DNA of 64,000 nt from Lathyrus oleraceus (lineage: Eukaryota > Streptophyta > Magnoliopsida > Fabales > Fabaceae), in NCBI RefSeq assembly GCF_024323335.1, contig NC_066581.1, forward strand, positions 345,776,399 through 345,840,398, read 5' to 3'. The notes beneath the pieces were generated by a model, which did not search any database, was not told the DNA's origin, and saw only the letters and a program-made list of their open reading frames with translations. Numbering within the stretch: the stretch's first letter is position 1; the number at the start of each line of letters is the position of its first letter. This document shows, in pieces, positions 1-12,613 of the stretch. Both the position numbers and the translations under genes were made by a program.

Positions 1-2
1 AA

Positions 3-2279
3 CTTCCAAAAGAATTCTGGTCATATGCTATCCTACATGCCACATTCATTATAAACAAACTTCCTACACAAGTCTTAAACAATATGTCTCCTCACTTCAT
101 ACTGCACAATACACATCCTGATATGCACAGTCTTAAAGTTTTTGGATCTCTTGCTTTTGCATCCACACTGCATATGCACAAAACCAAATTAGAGCCAAGA
201 GGTCGAAAATATGTTTTCTTAGGATACAAAAATGGTATGAAGGGTGTGATACTCTATGACATTAACAGTCATACAATTTTGGTCTCTAGAAATGTTATAC
301 ACCATGAACATATTTTCCCTAACTCAAATGTGAATTCCACTAACTGGACTTATCACCCATACAAAGATCCTAATGACTCATCACACAATGAACCTGCCAC
401 ACATGTTCCAACACAAAACATTGAATCCACAACTGAGGAACATGAGCCTTATCCTAACACAACCATTGACACACTGCACCCTAAACCTCTAGATAATAAT
501 GATGAAAACCATGGCACTCCACCTGCTACTGATGCACCAGTTATTGACAACATCTAATCCATGCCTGTTAGAGCTAAACATACACGTCATTATCTCTCAG
601 ATTATGTGTGCAATACATCTGATGTATCAGCAGTCAAGTCATCATCAGGTACAACTAAAACTAACTATCCTATTTCAAATTATGATTCCCTGCATTTTCT
701 ATCTGCATCTCATCGTGTCTTTGCATCCAATATCACTTCTACACATGAACCAAAGAACTACAAAGAAGCATGTTTGTCTGAACATTGGATCAAGGCTATG
801 AAGTCTGAATTAGATGCACTAGACAAGAATAGGACTTGGAACATAGTTGATCTGCCACTACATGTCAAACCTATTGGTAACAGATGGGTTTTCAAAGTGA
901 AACATAGAGCAGATGGCACAATAGAAAGGTATAAAGCCAAACTGGTTGCAAAGGGATACAATCAAATTGAAGGGCTTGATTTTTTTGACACATTTTCACC
1001 TGTAGCAAAGCTTACCACTATCAGAACCCTTCTTGCAACTGCTGCCATCAACAACTAGTTTTTACATCAACTGGATGTTAACAATGCTTTTCTACATGGG
1101 GAATTGCAGGAAGATGTGTACATGACCATACCTGAAGGTGTTACATGTCACAGGCCTAACCAAGTGTGCAAACTCCAAAAGAGTTTATATGGTCTGAAAC
1201 AAGCCAGTCGAAAATGGTATGAAAAATTGACAACCTTACTACTGCAGCAAGGCTACACTCAGTCTGCTTCTGATTACTCTCTCTTCACTTTGAAAACTAA
1301 TGATCACTTTACAGCCATTCTAGTATATGTTGATGACACAATTCTAGCTGGAACATCCATGCCTGAGTTTGATCGCATTAAGCTTATCCTGGATGAAAAT
1401 TTCAGCATCAAAAACTTAGGCATACTCAAGTATTTCCTTGGCCTCGAAGTTGCTCATTCACAGGCAGGAATTTCATTGTCCCAAAGAAAATACTGTCTTG
1501 ATCTTTTGCAGGAATCAGGCATGCTTGGATCCAAACCAGCTCCCACACCTACAGATTCATCTGTCAAGTTACATGCTGATAATGGCAAGGCCTTTGAAGA
1601 TATTGGAGTATACAGACGATTGATAGGACGACTGCTGTATCTTAACACCACACGCCCATATATCACTTTTGCCACACAACAACTTAGTCAATTTCTGCAC
1701 AATCCAACAATGGCTCACTATCATGCTGCCTGCAGAGTTATTCGATACTTGAAAAACAGTCCTGGCAGAGGAATAATATTTCGAAGAAATGCTGAGCTGC
1801 AATTACTTGGTTTCTCAGATTCTGACTGGGTAGGCTGCATTGATTCAAGGAGATCCATTTCAGGATACTGTTTCTTTCTTGGAACCTCTCTTATATCGTG
1901 GCGTACAAAGAAACATGACACCATTTCCAGATCATCATCAGAGGCAGAGTATAGAGCATTGTCATTCGCCACATGTGAACTGCTTTGGTTGATTGTTCTC
2001 ATGAAGGAACTGCACATCAAGTGTACCAAACTTCCTGTTCTTTATTGTGACAGTCAAAGCGCAATGCATATTGCGTCCAATCCGGTATTCCATGAACGAA
2101 CTAAGCATCTCGAAATTGATTGTCATTTGGTTCGTGAGAAGCTTCAACAAGGATTACTTCGACTTCTACCTATCTCTACTCATGAGCAGCTGGCTGACTT
2201 TTTAACCAAGGCATTACCAACTTCAACCTTCAACAAATTTATTTCCAAGCTTGGCATGATCAATATTCACCATGCTTAG
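3..2279 (+). pseudogene. pol: copia pol (integrase C-terminus, RT, RNase H) with two in-frame stops
   Basis: One reading frame runs from base 3 to the stop at 2277-2279 and encodes the end of a copia polyprotein. The integrase C-terminal region is recognisable from KVFGSLAF, YVFLGYKNGMKG and the SRNV box near residues 45-100. The RVT_2 type reverse transcriptase follows, with WVFKVKHRADG, the SLYGLKQASRKW motif and the catalytic YVDD at about 1327-1338. RNase H shows SDSDWVGC, SRSSSEAEYRAL and the closing DFLTKALP block. Two stops interrupt the frame without a frameshift: TAA at 555-557 in the IN-RT linker, and TAG at 1056-1058 just before FLHQLDVNNAFLHG, where the family has Trp. It is therefore a recently inactivated copy. 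The assignment to copia rather than gypsy is certain from domain order and motifs. Confidence 0.93.
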
Positions 2280-2280
2280 C

Positions 2281-2291
2281 TTGAGAGGGGC
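2281..2291 (+). other. polypurine tract of the copia element
   Basis: A purine-rich run (GAGAGGGG) starts two bases after the pol stop and ends directly before the TGTTGAG that begins the LTR. This is the expected place for the plus-strand primer. Confidence 0.75.
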
Positions 2292-2515
2292 TGTTGAGAT
2301 TAATCATGCTAATCATTATGGTTTAGGCTAATGCAGTTGGTTATTAGTTTGTTTAGTTTACTCCATTATGATTGATAGTTATGAGATAAGGTTGTTGTAT
2401 ATAAAGGATACATTGCCACATGTAATACATCTATCAAATATAACAGTATTTCATATCTCATCTTCTTCCTTCTTCTTTATTCTTCTTTCTTCTTCTTCTG
2501 TTATTTTTCATAACA
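2292..2515 (+). repeat. putative 3' LTR of the copia element, about 224 bp
   Basis: It starts with TGTTGAGA after the polypurine tract and can be closed at CATAACA (2509-2515), giving TGTT/AACA ends. It contains a TATA box and a CT-rich stretch (about 2460-2500), both usual in copia LTRs. The 5' LTR is outside the window, so the right border is a best guess. Confidence 0.55.
2398..2407 (+). promoter_or_regulatory. TATA box in the copia LTR
   Basis: TATATAAAGG lies about 107 bp into the LTR, a normal position for a copia promoter. Confidence 0.5.
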
Positions 2516-4284
2516 GTCCTTACATGGCATGGTTATATTCCACCATTGATAAATCTTGATCAATCACAATAATTATCATACCGTTGTCACTACTATGCAT
2601 ATTCGAGTTTTTTGATAGCGGGTTCGGTTAGACGATTTTGATCCGGGATATCTTAACTTGCTTCTGCGCCATAAATTTTTTTAAATTTTTTTTGTCAAAA
2701 TTTTTAACTCGGGATTACGAAGCATGTGAGGGAAGAAATTACGAAACATATCGAAGAACGAGGGAGTAGAAAAACGAATCAGAGAAATAGCAGAGGAACA
2801 TCGAAGCCTTTTAGGTAACTGCGGAGAATGATTTTAAAATAGAAAAAATGGAACATACTGTAACAATGAATTTTGACAAAATAAGAGGATAAGAAAGGTA
2901 ACACGTAAAATTTATATAATATGGATATGGAAGAGACTCTGTGGGACTGAATCAATTTGCCACAGTGAGTTATACTTCCCAATGTGTCGCATAGAAAAAC
3001 CCATATGGATTTGAAAAAATTATATTGAAAAATGTGAATAAGATGCAACTGCAGAGCAATGTGTTAGACCAATAAAAATATGCAGTCTGTATAAAAAAGT
3101 GGAAAGTTGATTTAAACTATTTTATTTAATTAAAAAATGATTTTAATTAAATGAGTCATTATAATAATTGTGGTGGAAATGACCATGAAGGACATGAAAG
3201 ATAACATTAGGATTGTTTTAATTTGGATATAAAAATGATAATGATAAGTATTAACTTAATAATAAATAGATTATAAATTAATTTTCCACACTACAAAAAT
3301 TAATGGATCCACCACTTGATTGATTAATACTTAAATCCCGAAATCTTATGTAAGACCCTACCTAAAATCTGTCATTTTATCATTGCACTTTAAAATAGAA
3401 TAATGAAAAAAAAAAATCAAAAAACAAATAAATCAGCTTTACCACCATAAACTGAAAACAAGTTTGTCACTCTCAAGGAGCAAGTGGTTTATTTCATATC
3501 TTTGAAGATTAATTTTAATAATTGTCGGCGTGGAATATAACTAATTTAACTCAAATATTGTTACTTTTACTTCCAAGTGGTCCTTTATTATTTGTTCATA
3601 CTTAATTAATATGTAGCTATCATGCTAGCATGCATGCATATTCATGTTTATACTTTGTGCTCACAAATAATGATACTATATACAAATGAGCTTTTCAGGA
3701 TTAAAGTTTATAAATAATATATTCAATTCCATTATGGTGACCTATATCATCTAACTCAGTAGTACGTTAAAAAAATATAATATAATCATTTATTTATGTA
3801 AAACTTGTGAACATTATGTCATTAATTATACTTCAGCATATACGATATATACTCTTGTAGAAAAGAAAAAGACTTTAGAGGGAGACCTACGATATATCCA
3901 AACATAGCCATGGATAATCACATATATATCATAGTTGTTATGGGAAAAGGAATTGAGGATTTTGGAATTAAGAAAGGAGAATAGCAAAATGATTTTCATT
4001 GCATTGATCATGTATTAGCCCATATATTATATCATAATTGTTATGGAAAAAGGAATTTCATCATCGAGATCAAAATCATGATATTATGAAGCCTAAGTAG
4101 CAATGTATAAATGGACTAAATTAGTTACGGTAGGACTCTTTTATATTAGCATACTCTCTAATAAACTCTGACTGACAAACTAAAGTATTAACAACCTTAG
4201 TAACTTGTGCAATAAGTTAGTTAATCATTCTTCTATCTAACTTGTTACTTACATGATAAAAATATATATGATGTGATATCCTCT
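2516..4284. other. non-coding AT-rich DNA, no gene recognised
   Basis: No open frame here resembles a known protein. The part next to the minus-strand copia fragment (about 3600-4284) may be the decayed 3' LTR of that element, but no ends can be recognised. Confidence 0.6.
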
Positions 4285-4900
4285 ACAAGTTGGAGGATAA
4301 ATGCTAATTATCTCTAACTTGAATAGAAGAACGTGAAATGGATGAGGTAAAAGAGGCTTAGTGAAGAAGGGAATCAATTGATGTTTAGAGGAGACAAGAA
4401 GGAGCTTAAAAACATCGGCAATTTTTTCATAAATAATGTGGCAATCAATGTCAAGACACATTGTTTTTTTATAAAAGACAAAGTTGGTTGCAATGTGTAT
4501 GGCATCAAGTTTGTCACAATAGAGGACACGAGGTTTGTTGCATTTGGCTTGGAGATCATCGAGTAGATATACAAGCCATTATAATTCATAAGTGGTAGTT
4601 GCAAGGGCTCGATACTCAGCTTTAGCTTCAGAAGAGGACCTTGAAATAGTTAATTGATTTATAGTGCGCCATGAAATTAGTGGCATGCAATGAAGAAGCA
4701 TTGCAAAATCAACATCTAAAATATCAATGATTTGAAGTTGTGAATCCCTTAAAAAAATATTATGAGTAGGTGATCCTTTGAGGTACCTTAGTGTTCTAGT
4801 GATTAATAATGGGATTGATGAGAAATTGACTTAATTCTTGTGTAATGAAGATAATGTCAGGTCGTGTGATTGTGAGGTAGAGAAGGTAATGGATTTCTTG
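4285..4900 (-). pseudogene. decayed copia RT/RNase H fragment
   Basis: On the minus strand, pieces of the RT end (YLTITRPDII, ELSQFL) are followed by RNase H pieces: SRSSSEAKAEYRAL, LYCDKLDAIHIA, then LDIDCHIIYEKI and the closing FFTKPL and SIYPPTC. These are the standard copia RNase H landmarks in the right order. Stops, frameshifts and substitutions at conserved sites show it is old. It belongs to a different copia family from the element at 1-2515, because its closing SIYPPTC differs from INIHHA. Nothing upstream of the RT end was recognised. Confidence 0.75.
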
Positions 4901-6370
4901 AAATTATGATGTCATATGAATACATTAAAAGTAAAGTGAATGTGTGTTTATCGGTGTTTTAGTAAAGAATCACGAGTTTGAAAGTCTATGAGATTAACTC
5001 GAAAAATCTCTAAAGCAATTTGTGCAAATGATTTGTGTAAACACACGTGTGTGTGAATTGAATGCAATCATCGCGTGAATGATAATGGCGTAGAAACAAA
5101 CTTTAAATGAAGTCAGGTTGTGATAAATGATAAGGTAAAATGAAATAACTGACATTAAACAAAGCAAAAGTAAAAGTACATGTTCCATTTAAGGAAACAA
5201 AAGACTAATGAAAAAGACTAGACGTAGACGCATACATGTTTCTCGCTCGACTATTTTGCTCTTTGACTCGTGTACTCCAATGGTATGGAGAGTATGTATG
5301 AAATTTTACGACCTCAGATCCCATGTATGGGTTTTCTATTTATTCTATTTATAAAGTAACCGTCAACGACAATTATAACCACTAAGGGATTACTGAATTT
5401 ACTTCACGTTCAATCTTCAAGTTCCCACTATCATGTTTACGTGTCATCCATGACACTCTCTATTCACAACCCACATTTGAGTTGTAATTTCCCCTCATTT
5501 CTTCACGAGCCCTCAATGGGAACTACTCTAACATGTTGTCGATGTTGCCTATCAAGGATCCAAGACTTGTAAATTTACTAAGTCTTTTATCTCACATGGT
5601 TTTGTCAACTGGTCCTCTTGATGGAATAAAGGCTTATGTTGACGACCCCTTTTCGAGATTATGAACATGTTTTTCAACGACCCAAGTCTTGGGGATTTAT
5701 CCATGAGAGTCCTCCAAACCATATATCCATGTGTCGACGGCTCGATGGATCCATCGTCATTGGTCTGTTGACGTTTCAACATTAATGCTATTTAAGACAC
5801 TTCATTGATGCTTTCTCACATCGAATGTCTTTTCAGTGTCATTCTTTGTTGACTTTTCACCAGCTAAAAAATCCAAATGTAACAGATGTCCCCCAAAAAA
5901 TGTCACTGTCGACCCATATCTGAGGGGAGAAAGGTGGCATTATTTGTAACCAATATGTCACTATTCACATTCTATGTCATGTCACCTCAGTCATGTTTGT
6001 TGTCAGTCAGTATGACTAACTTTTCTACCAAATGTTGCGTCTTTAAAAAATGTGCAAACGTTAGTACATCATTACCCCAAATTATAAGGTCATTAAATAG
6101 ACACTAAACCAGGATTTAAGATTTTATTTTTGATTTTATTAATCATATTTTTCCTCACTTCGAGGTTTCTCATTGATTCCAAACACTCCATATGCCAACG
6201 TTCTTGGGAGAACGTTTTTGCCACCTTTTCTTTGTCTAAGTTTCTTCTTTCTCTAGCATCTACTTTCTTCCCTCCTTTTCATTCTTAAAGCCAACAAAAG
6301 TGAAACCCTAAACAATGTTATCCAACATTTTTCCGCCTTTACAACTTTCTTATCTTACTTGATCTCAGAA
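4901..6370. other. non-coding DNA upstream of the PMD-like gene
   Basis: No coding similarity is recognisable. The last 250 bp before 6371 are CT-rich and may be the leader of the following gene. No transposon ends are visible. Confidence 0.5.
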
Positions 6371-8130
6371 ATGGCACCCAAACGTCTCATTCACGACCAC
6401 CCTCCATTTGCTGATGTTCTTGATGAGCTGATCTTGGCCAATAATCGAACGTATGTTCAGGAACTACCTCTAGAATATGCTCGGAGACTCCCTTGGTATG
6501 CAAACTTGTTGGTTCCTTATTTGATTGCAGGTATAACTTTTCTCTTTTGGGCCATATCCCTGAAGCTTCTAAACTTCCCATGTGTTTTGAGAATTTCTTT
6601 CCCATTTGTTCCAAATAGAACCGATGGCCCTGTGGTTTTCAAAGGTTCTTCCTTTGATTTCGGGTTTCTGAAAAAACAAGTATTTCACTTTTTTCCTCCT
6701 CATCCTGAATCATCTTATATTACATTGCTAGACAAGGTGGAGTCGCATAAAAGACCTATGTGGAAAGAACAAGGGATATACGGTCTTACTCAGCTCTCCA
6801 GGGTAGAACTTAGATACAACCATGCCATGTTTCTCACAACGATGTGTTTATGGGAGGTTTCTACCAACAACTTCCATTTTCCTTGTGGGATGATTACCCC
6901 CACCCTATTTGACCTCACTGCTATTGTTGGCCTTTGGCATACCGGGGAAGATTATGAGCCTTCCACTGATACTGATTTTAGGATTTTGAGTCATTCCTAT
7001 AGTACCTTTATTGAAGAGTATCAAGGCTTTTGTGACATTGTCGATTCTCACGAACACATAGCCTTTATGACCTACTAGCTATGTTGCTACATATTTTACC
7101 CTCGTGGGATCTAGATCCCAAAGATGTATGTATCCTTGGCCACCGACTTCATGAGGGGTGAATGTCTTCCTTATAAAACTGATCCTAGCAAGTCTTTATG
7201 AATCGTTGGGACATGCGTATGATGACCTTCGGAGGGGGTCAGTAGTTTTCAAATTAGGGCCATATCTGGCTATTACAATTGTGGCTCAATGCCACATTTG
7301 CTCATGCACTTGATGTTTTATTCCTTCCTAGTAATGAGGTAGGTACTAAGGGTACACGACTTTCTCGAATCACTCTTGATGACGAAAAAGCGGTGTCTAA
7401 GGAAGCCTTTAAGAAATACTTCTACATTTTTTTAAAAACATAATACTTTTGATCTAATGGTGGCACCCTTTTCCACTTGCTGGTGTGGCCCAAAATGGTT
7501 TCGTTCATTATTTCCCGACTCTGCTACCAAAGAGGAGGAGGTTATTCATGGCGTTCTTTTGGAATGTCTTCTTCCTGCACCTCTGTGGACGAGTTTTACC
7601 ACAAATAAAATTGGGATAAGCCTTGGCTTATACCATCCTAACTTGGTTACTAGGAAATTTTTTCTGAGTCAACTGCCCCCTAAACCTTTGGCCGAGGAAT
7701 TGCAAGGCATGGTCCTTTTCACACACGCCACAAAAGAGGAGACCCTAGAAGTCTATCTTGAATTCTTTAGGGATAAACTTGTTTATCTATCCTCTTTCGA
7801 GTAGTCCCTTTTTTTCCACTGCACGAAATAATTTGATGATTGATGGGGTTATTCTTACGCCAAAGTTGTGTCTCCTCAGCGCATACGAAAGACATCTCTA
7901 GGGCTTTTTCCTTCCAATTGGCTAAAGGTCAAACCAGCCAAGGTATGTTACCCTGGCGCTTTTCCAGTTGTTAGATGTCATTCTTCGTTGCCACTTTTGA
8001 CTTATGCTCTTTTTGGTTTGTTTTAGATACCTCTCGACCTCCAAAAAGTTCTTCTCAGAGAACTATCATTCTTGAGAGAGAACTAGGGGTTGCTCACAAG
8101 GCTTCACATGTAAGGCTATCAGTTGTTTCC
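6371..8130 (+). pseudogene. plant mobile domain (PMD)-like gene, broken
   Basis: The ATG at 6371 opens a frame with the layout of plant mobile domain proteins, a family often found in plant transposons and domesticated genes. Landmarks are WKEQGIYGL at about 6762, then LCLWEVSTNNFHFPCGMITPTLFDL (given here only by position, about 6844-6918) and an IVGL turn. The frame stops at 7076-7078. Similarity resumes in other frames with KMYVSLATDFMRGE, a GHAYDDL region and HALDVLFLPSNEVGT, then in a longer open piece at 7457-7804 (WCGPKWFRSLFPDSATKEEE). There are at least two stops and frameshifts near 7077-7220. Two segments look like introns: 6531-6618 (GTATAAC to AAATAG), doubtful because the frame also reads through, and 7943-8026 (GTATGT to TTTTAG), more convincing. 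The 3' end stops near the Ogre LTR start at 8172, so the insertion may have truncated it. Confidence 0.65.
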
Positions 8131-8171
8131 CTTTCTGGCTTCTTGAGTTTTTTCCCTATATGATATTCACA

Positions 8172-11100
8172 TGTACTCTCCCTTAGGGTAAGACCCTCAA
8201 TGCAAGGATCTCAATCAAGTAGTGGTTTACTATGGCTCTAAGCATCATATATGGGTCCCCATGATATTCACATGTTATTGTGATAAAGAATTCATCAAGA
8301 GTTTGGAGTTGGTTTGCCTTGGAAACCCTAATTCATCTGGGTATCTTGTGTAACTTGTTTAACAAGCTTCTTCACTAATTAATCAAATATTTCAAGGGAT
8401 ACTTCAAATTTCATCATCTTATGCATATATGATCCTCCATGAGTCCCAAAAGTCAAGATAATATCAATCTAGCAAGTTGGTTCATAGTGGTTGACTAGAG
8501 GAATTCATCTGGTCAAAGCTAGGGTTCCCTATACCCTATCTCCTACAATTTTTATCATATGAAAATGATGCCAATAGCAAAGTTACTCTAAATGACATCC
8601 CAAACAACTTTCATGTTGAGGTCTAGAACTATTTTTGCTTGAAAAGTCATTTTTTATAATGAAGGATTATAGGTTATTTTGTCTAAACCCTAATTTGAAG
8701 GTCAACTTCCTAAGGCCATAACTTGCTCAATTTTTATGAGATGAAATATTTCCAAGTTTCAAAATCCAATTCAAGATGTCTACTTCAACTTTTATGTTTA
8801 GAGGAAGAGCTAATTCAACTTTTATGAGCATGTGATATGAGGATACATTATAGGTCATTTTGGACCAATGCCATTGAATAAGTGATTTTCCTCAACTTCA
8901 AAAATGTATAACTCCTTCATATTAAATCCAAATGAGGTCAATTTTGTTATAATTTTGAAGGATTTTGAGATAGCTACAACTCTGATAAAGGAATATTTCT
9001 CATTTGAAGCTCACATAAAAAGTTAGCTAAGGTGGAATAAGTGAACATATGGCTTGACACTTAGAAAACTTTTTGACATGTTTGATTTTCCCAACTTCCA
9101 CCTCAAAATTCATCATGATCCAAGCTTCAAATGAAAAAAGTCTCCAACATGAAAGTTGTTCCTCTTGATCTAATCTTTCCAAAAAGTCCAATTTTATCCA
9201 TTTTGGACAAGATTTGAATGGGTTGCGCATGGCTTGAACATTGCATCACCATTTGTAAGGATTGAACTTCAAACTCCCACACACCAATGCATGACATTCC
9301 AAAATGATCTTAGACTTGTTTGTATTCAATTATTGATCAAATGACATGATTTCATGGGCCTGTATTGCTACTTTTGGATTCCATGTTCAAGTGTGCAAAT
9401 ATCAAATCAATTGGCTATAAATAGAGACCTCTTGGCTCAGAACAAAGGACCATGCGCGCCAGCTTTGAATCCACACCTTCAAACCCTTCCATTTCAGAGG
9501 ACAACCTTGAGAATTTCCATTGGAAATGGAGTTTGGAACTCACTATTTTGAGATTCAAAACTCCAAGGATCCAAAGCCTTTTGATCATTCTAATCTACTC
9601 CTTCAAGCATTCAGAGCAAGACCAAGCACAAGCAAGAGCAAGACCAATCGAATTCAGACCTACATTGGAGGTATTTTCCAGAAATTTTCATCTCTTTGAT
9701 TCTCACATAATTCTCCATAATTCTCTTGGATCTTTGGTTGTCTGAAGTCCTACCAATATAGACAACAAGATTGAGTTGCTTTGAGGTCAAATCGAAGCAA
9801 CTCAGATCGTGCACCTTAAATTTCAACCCCTTGTATCTCTCAATATACTTGGAGTTAGGATAAATTGAGGCCAGATTCGAGCTCAGTGCCATTTTTACTT
9901 TGAAATCATATCCTTCTTTTTAATTTTGGTGATGCTTGTGACTGAACCAGTCTGGTGAGGCTCACCGGAGAAGGAGACCAGAGCTTTGGGCCCGGTGGTG
10001 AGTTGGCAGTCCTCAAAACCATAGGATCCATTTGATTTAATCTAATCTCACGCGTTGGTTTGAGTTACCATTGTTGTGGCGCGCTGACTCAGGTCCATTG
10101 TGGATTGCGTGCCAATGGCCACTTGATCTGCCACCTCAATTAATGAGGGAGATCAAGTGGTCCACATTTTTTCTGATTATTTGATTTTCATTTTATTTTC
10201 ATTAATTCATATTAATTTTAATATCCAAAAAATATGAGAGTTTCACCAAAAAAATTTAAATAAATTCCTCTTTCATTTTCTGAATTAAAATTATCTTTTG
10301 GATCATTATTAATATTTTTCATGATTTAATTGATTTTGTGAATATTTTTAATTGTTTAAAAATAGTTTTAAGTTTCCAAAAATCATGAAATTTTTTCTCC
10401 AAGGTCCTTTGACCTTGTTTGACCTATGATAAATCTCATGGCCATTTCTTTGGTGTTTTAATGAGGTTTTAGGAATTTGACAAACCATAATTTAATTTAA
10501 TGCATTATTTAATTGATTTTAATTGTTTAATTGCCAAATAAATTGTGTTGAACTTCTAATATTGACTTGTTGAGTTTGACTTATGTTGTTGGGCCTTGGT
10601 CAAGGTTGATTTGACTTTCTTGAGTTAAAATCATTAGATTTAGGGGATTGATGAAATGTACATTTCATCTCCCAAAATGAATGAATGATTTTAATTTGAT
10701 AAAAGTACTCCTTTGACCAATTTGTGTTGATTCTATTTCCCCTCCCTCTTCATCTCATTCCCCTTCTCTATTCATTCATGTCATGGACCTATGATATCTC
10801 CATATCCTAAGGCTAGTTGATTGAAAAATCAACATGACTGTGGATGAGATTAGATCCCCCCTTTTGCATATTCTTTTTAAGTGTGGTATATTTTAGGAGC
10901 ATGGTTCATAATACCATGTCTCTAACATGCATTAACACTAAAATTTCTATTGCCCGACCTCAAATAGTTGTGACTTCTACATAAGTCCAATTACGATTGC
11001 TTAACGTAGCGCTAAATTTGTGACACAAAAGGCATAACATTCTAGTAAGTGAGATTGTAAGTCTCCCCTCTTTCAAGGTATTGTGTGGAAACTTGGCCTT

Positions 11101-12586
11101 TTTTCCTTCCTTTAAAAGATGTCTTGGTTCAAGGATCCATGCTTGTGATAAGTGGGTTGAGTGTTCTCCAAATAATGACTTAAACAAAAAAAAAAGCAAA
11201 AGCAATACTAAATTCTAATCAACTAACAACTAACATTTAATTTCAAGCCATTTACTTTTATGCACTTTAATTTTAAGTCTTATTTCATTTGTCATTATTC
11301 ATACCATTCAATTTGTTTACTTTTACTGACATTTTCACTTTGCTCATTTGAGCCATATCTTATGAATATATTGTGTTTGTATATACTTGTTTGTGTTTGT
11401 GTTCTTTTGACCTTAATGTACATAATAACAACAAAAAAACCTAAAAGACATTTTGTGTGGACTGTTAGTTTGCTCTGAGACATTGGACTTAGAATTAGGC
11501 AACACTCCCTATGCAAAAGGACTTGGCCAATGCCAACTTTCAAAAAACACCAAGTGCTTGTGAAGTGAGCTTTCATCTGATACAAGTATTGAAGATACAT
11601 TTGAGTTCATCTGCAACATATTGAAGCTGCTATTTTGAACATGTGCATAATGCCTATCTTTGAAGCCATCTGATACATGGGGAATTATGAAGAAGATCAT
11701 GGAGTTGCTAAGCTTGGACGTGGCTATCTTTATTTGATGTCTTTCTCTTCATCTTGCTATTTGTTATTGATATTGCTTGATTCTAAAGTCCAAGGGAAAT
11801 TTGGGTTTCAATATGACATTCTTGTCTATTGGATTGCAGCCCATTGGTCAGATCTTTTCAACTCTCAACTTTTAAATTTGTGCTTAGGATTAGTCTCTTC
11901 ATCTCCTCCCCATTTCTTTAATTTCAAATTTATCCCTCCTTTTAAAATCTTCTTTGTTTGTGTTTTCTAAACTTAGACCATATTGCAAATTAGAAACTTT
12001 GACCTTATGCCATTGCATTTTTTTAAACTCTTTTCTTAAACAAACTTGTAAATGAACTTAACTATACTTGACTTAAAATTTCAAAAGACAAAAAGAAGTA
12101 ACACTCATTCAAACCTTTTTAGGCCTTTGGTGCCTTTGTTAAACTAAATTTTTTGTTAAAAGCAACTCATTCACTTTGAAGTTTATACCACAAACTACGA
12201 GGTTTTGATCCCTCATTTTATGTTGGTACGTAGGCACAAGTCCGAAGATCTTGTCAAACACAAAAATATAATTAATGAATTCTTTTCTCATCCCTCCACT
12301 CTATTTATTGCAAACATCATTTTGTAGAAAAACACATATGCACACAAAAAAGGGCTCCCTAGGAGTATCTAGGACACTTTGGATGTTAACACATTCCCTC
12401 TGTGTAACCAACCCCCTTACCTGTAATCTCTGGCATTTTATTAGTTTTGATTTGAAAACTTCTTATCTTTGGGTTTTTTTCGTACTTTTCCCTTTTCCCT
12501 TGGAAACAATAAAAGCGCGGTGGCGACTCTGGTTTAATTGACGTCTAGCTTATCCATAGCTTGATGGTCATGAATTTACCTCTACA
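8172..12586 (+). repeat. 5' LTR of element O, about 4.4 kb (ends inferred)
   Basis: The proposed start is TGTACTC at 8172 and the proposed end CTCTACA at 12586, giving TGTA/TACA ends. Two independent distances support these ends. The TATA box lies 1,245 nt into the LTR, against 1,257 and 1,254 nt in elements A and B. The internal GGTGGCGACTCTG motif (12519-12531) lies 55 bp before the end, against 42-56 bp in A, B and C. No second LTR of O is in the window, so no alignment can confirm it. There is no convincing coding sequence inside. Confidence 0.65.
9416..9424 (+). promoter_or_regulatory. TATA box of element O's 5' LTR
   Basis: TATAAATAG is the best core-promoter match in the LTR. Its distance from the LTR start matches that of the TATA boxes in elements A and B. 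Confidence 0.6.
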
Positions 12587-12595
12587 GAAATTAAG

Positions 12596-12613
12596 TGGAG
12601 AATCTGTTGGGGA
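12596..12613 (+). other. degenerate primer binding site of element O
   Basis: This 18-mer agrees at 15 of 18 positions with the intact PBS of elements A and B (TGGCGACTCTGCTGGGGA). It lies 9 bp after the proposed LTR end. Ogre elements are known to use a tRNA-Arg primer; I infer the same here. Confidence 0.6.

Larger units (their letters stand above)
1..2515 (+). mobile_element. Ty1/copia LTR retrotransposon, 3' part
   Basis: The window opens inside the integrase of a copia element. Domain order IN, RT, RNase H is the copia order. It is followed by a polypurine tract and a putative 3' LTR beginning TGTTGAG. The 5' LTR, gag, protease and integrase core lie before the window. Two in-frame stops make it non-autonomous. 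Confidence 0.93.

Noticed and set aside
6531..6618. First candidate intron of the PMD-like gene
   Set aside because: Not rejected fully but not relied on: the frame reads through it, and splicing would shift into another frame.
12596..12613. tRNA gene at the primer binding sites
   Set aside because: Only 18 bases resemble the complement of a tRNA end; no cloverleaf surrounds them.
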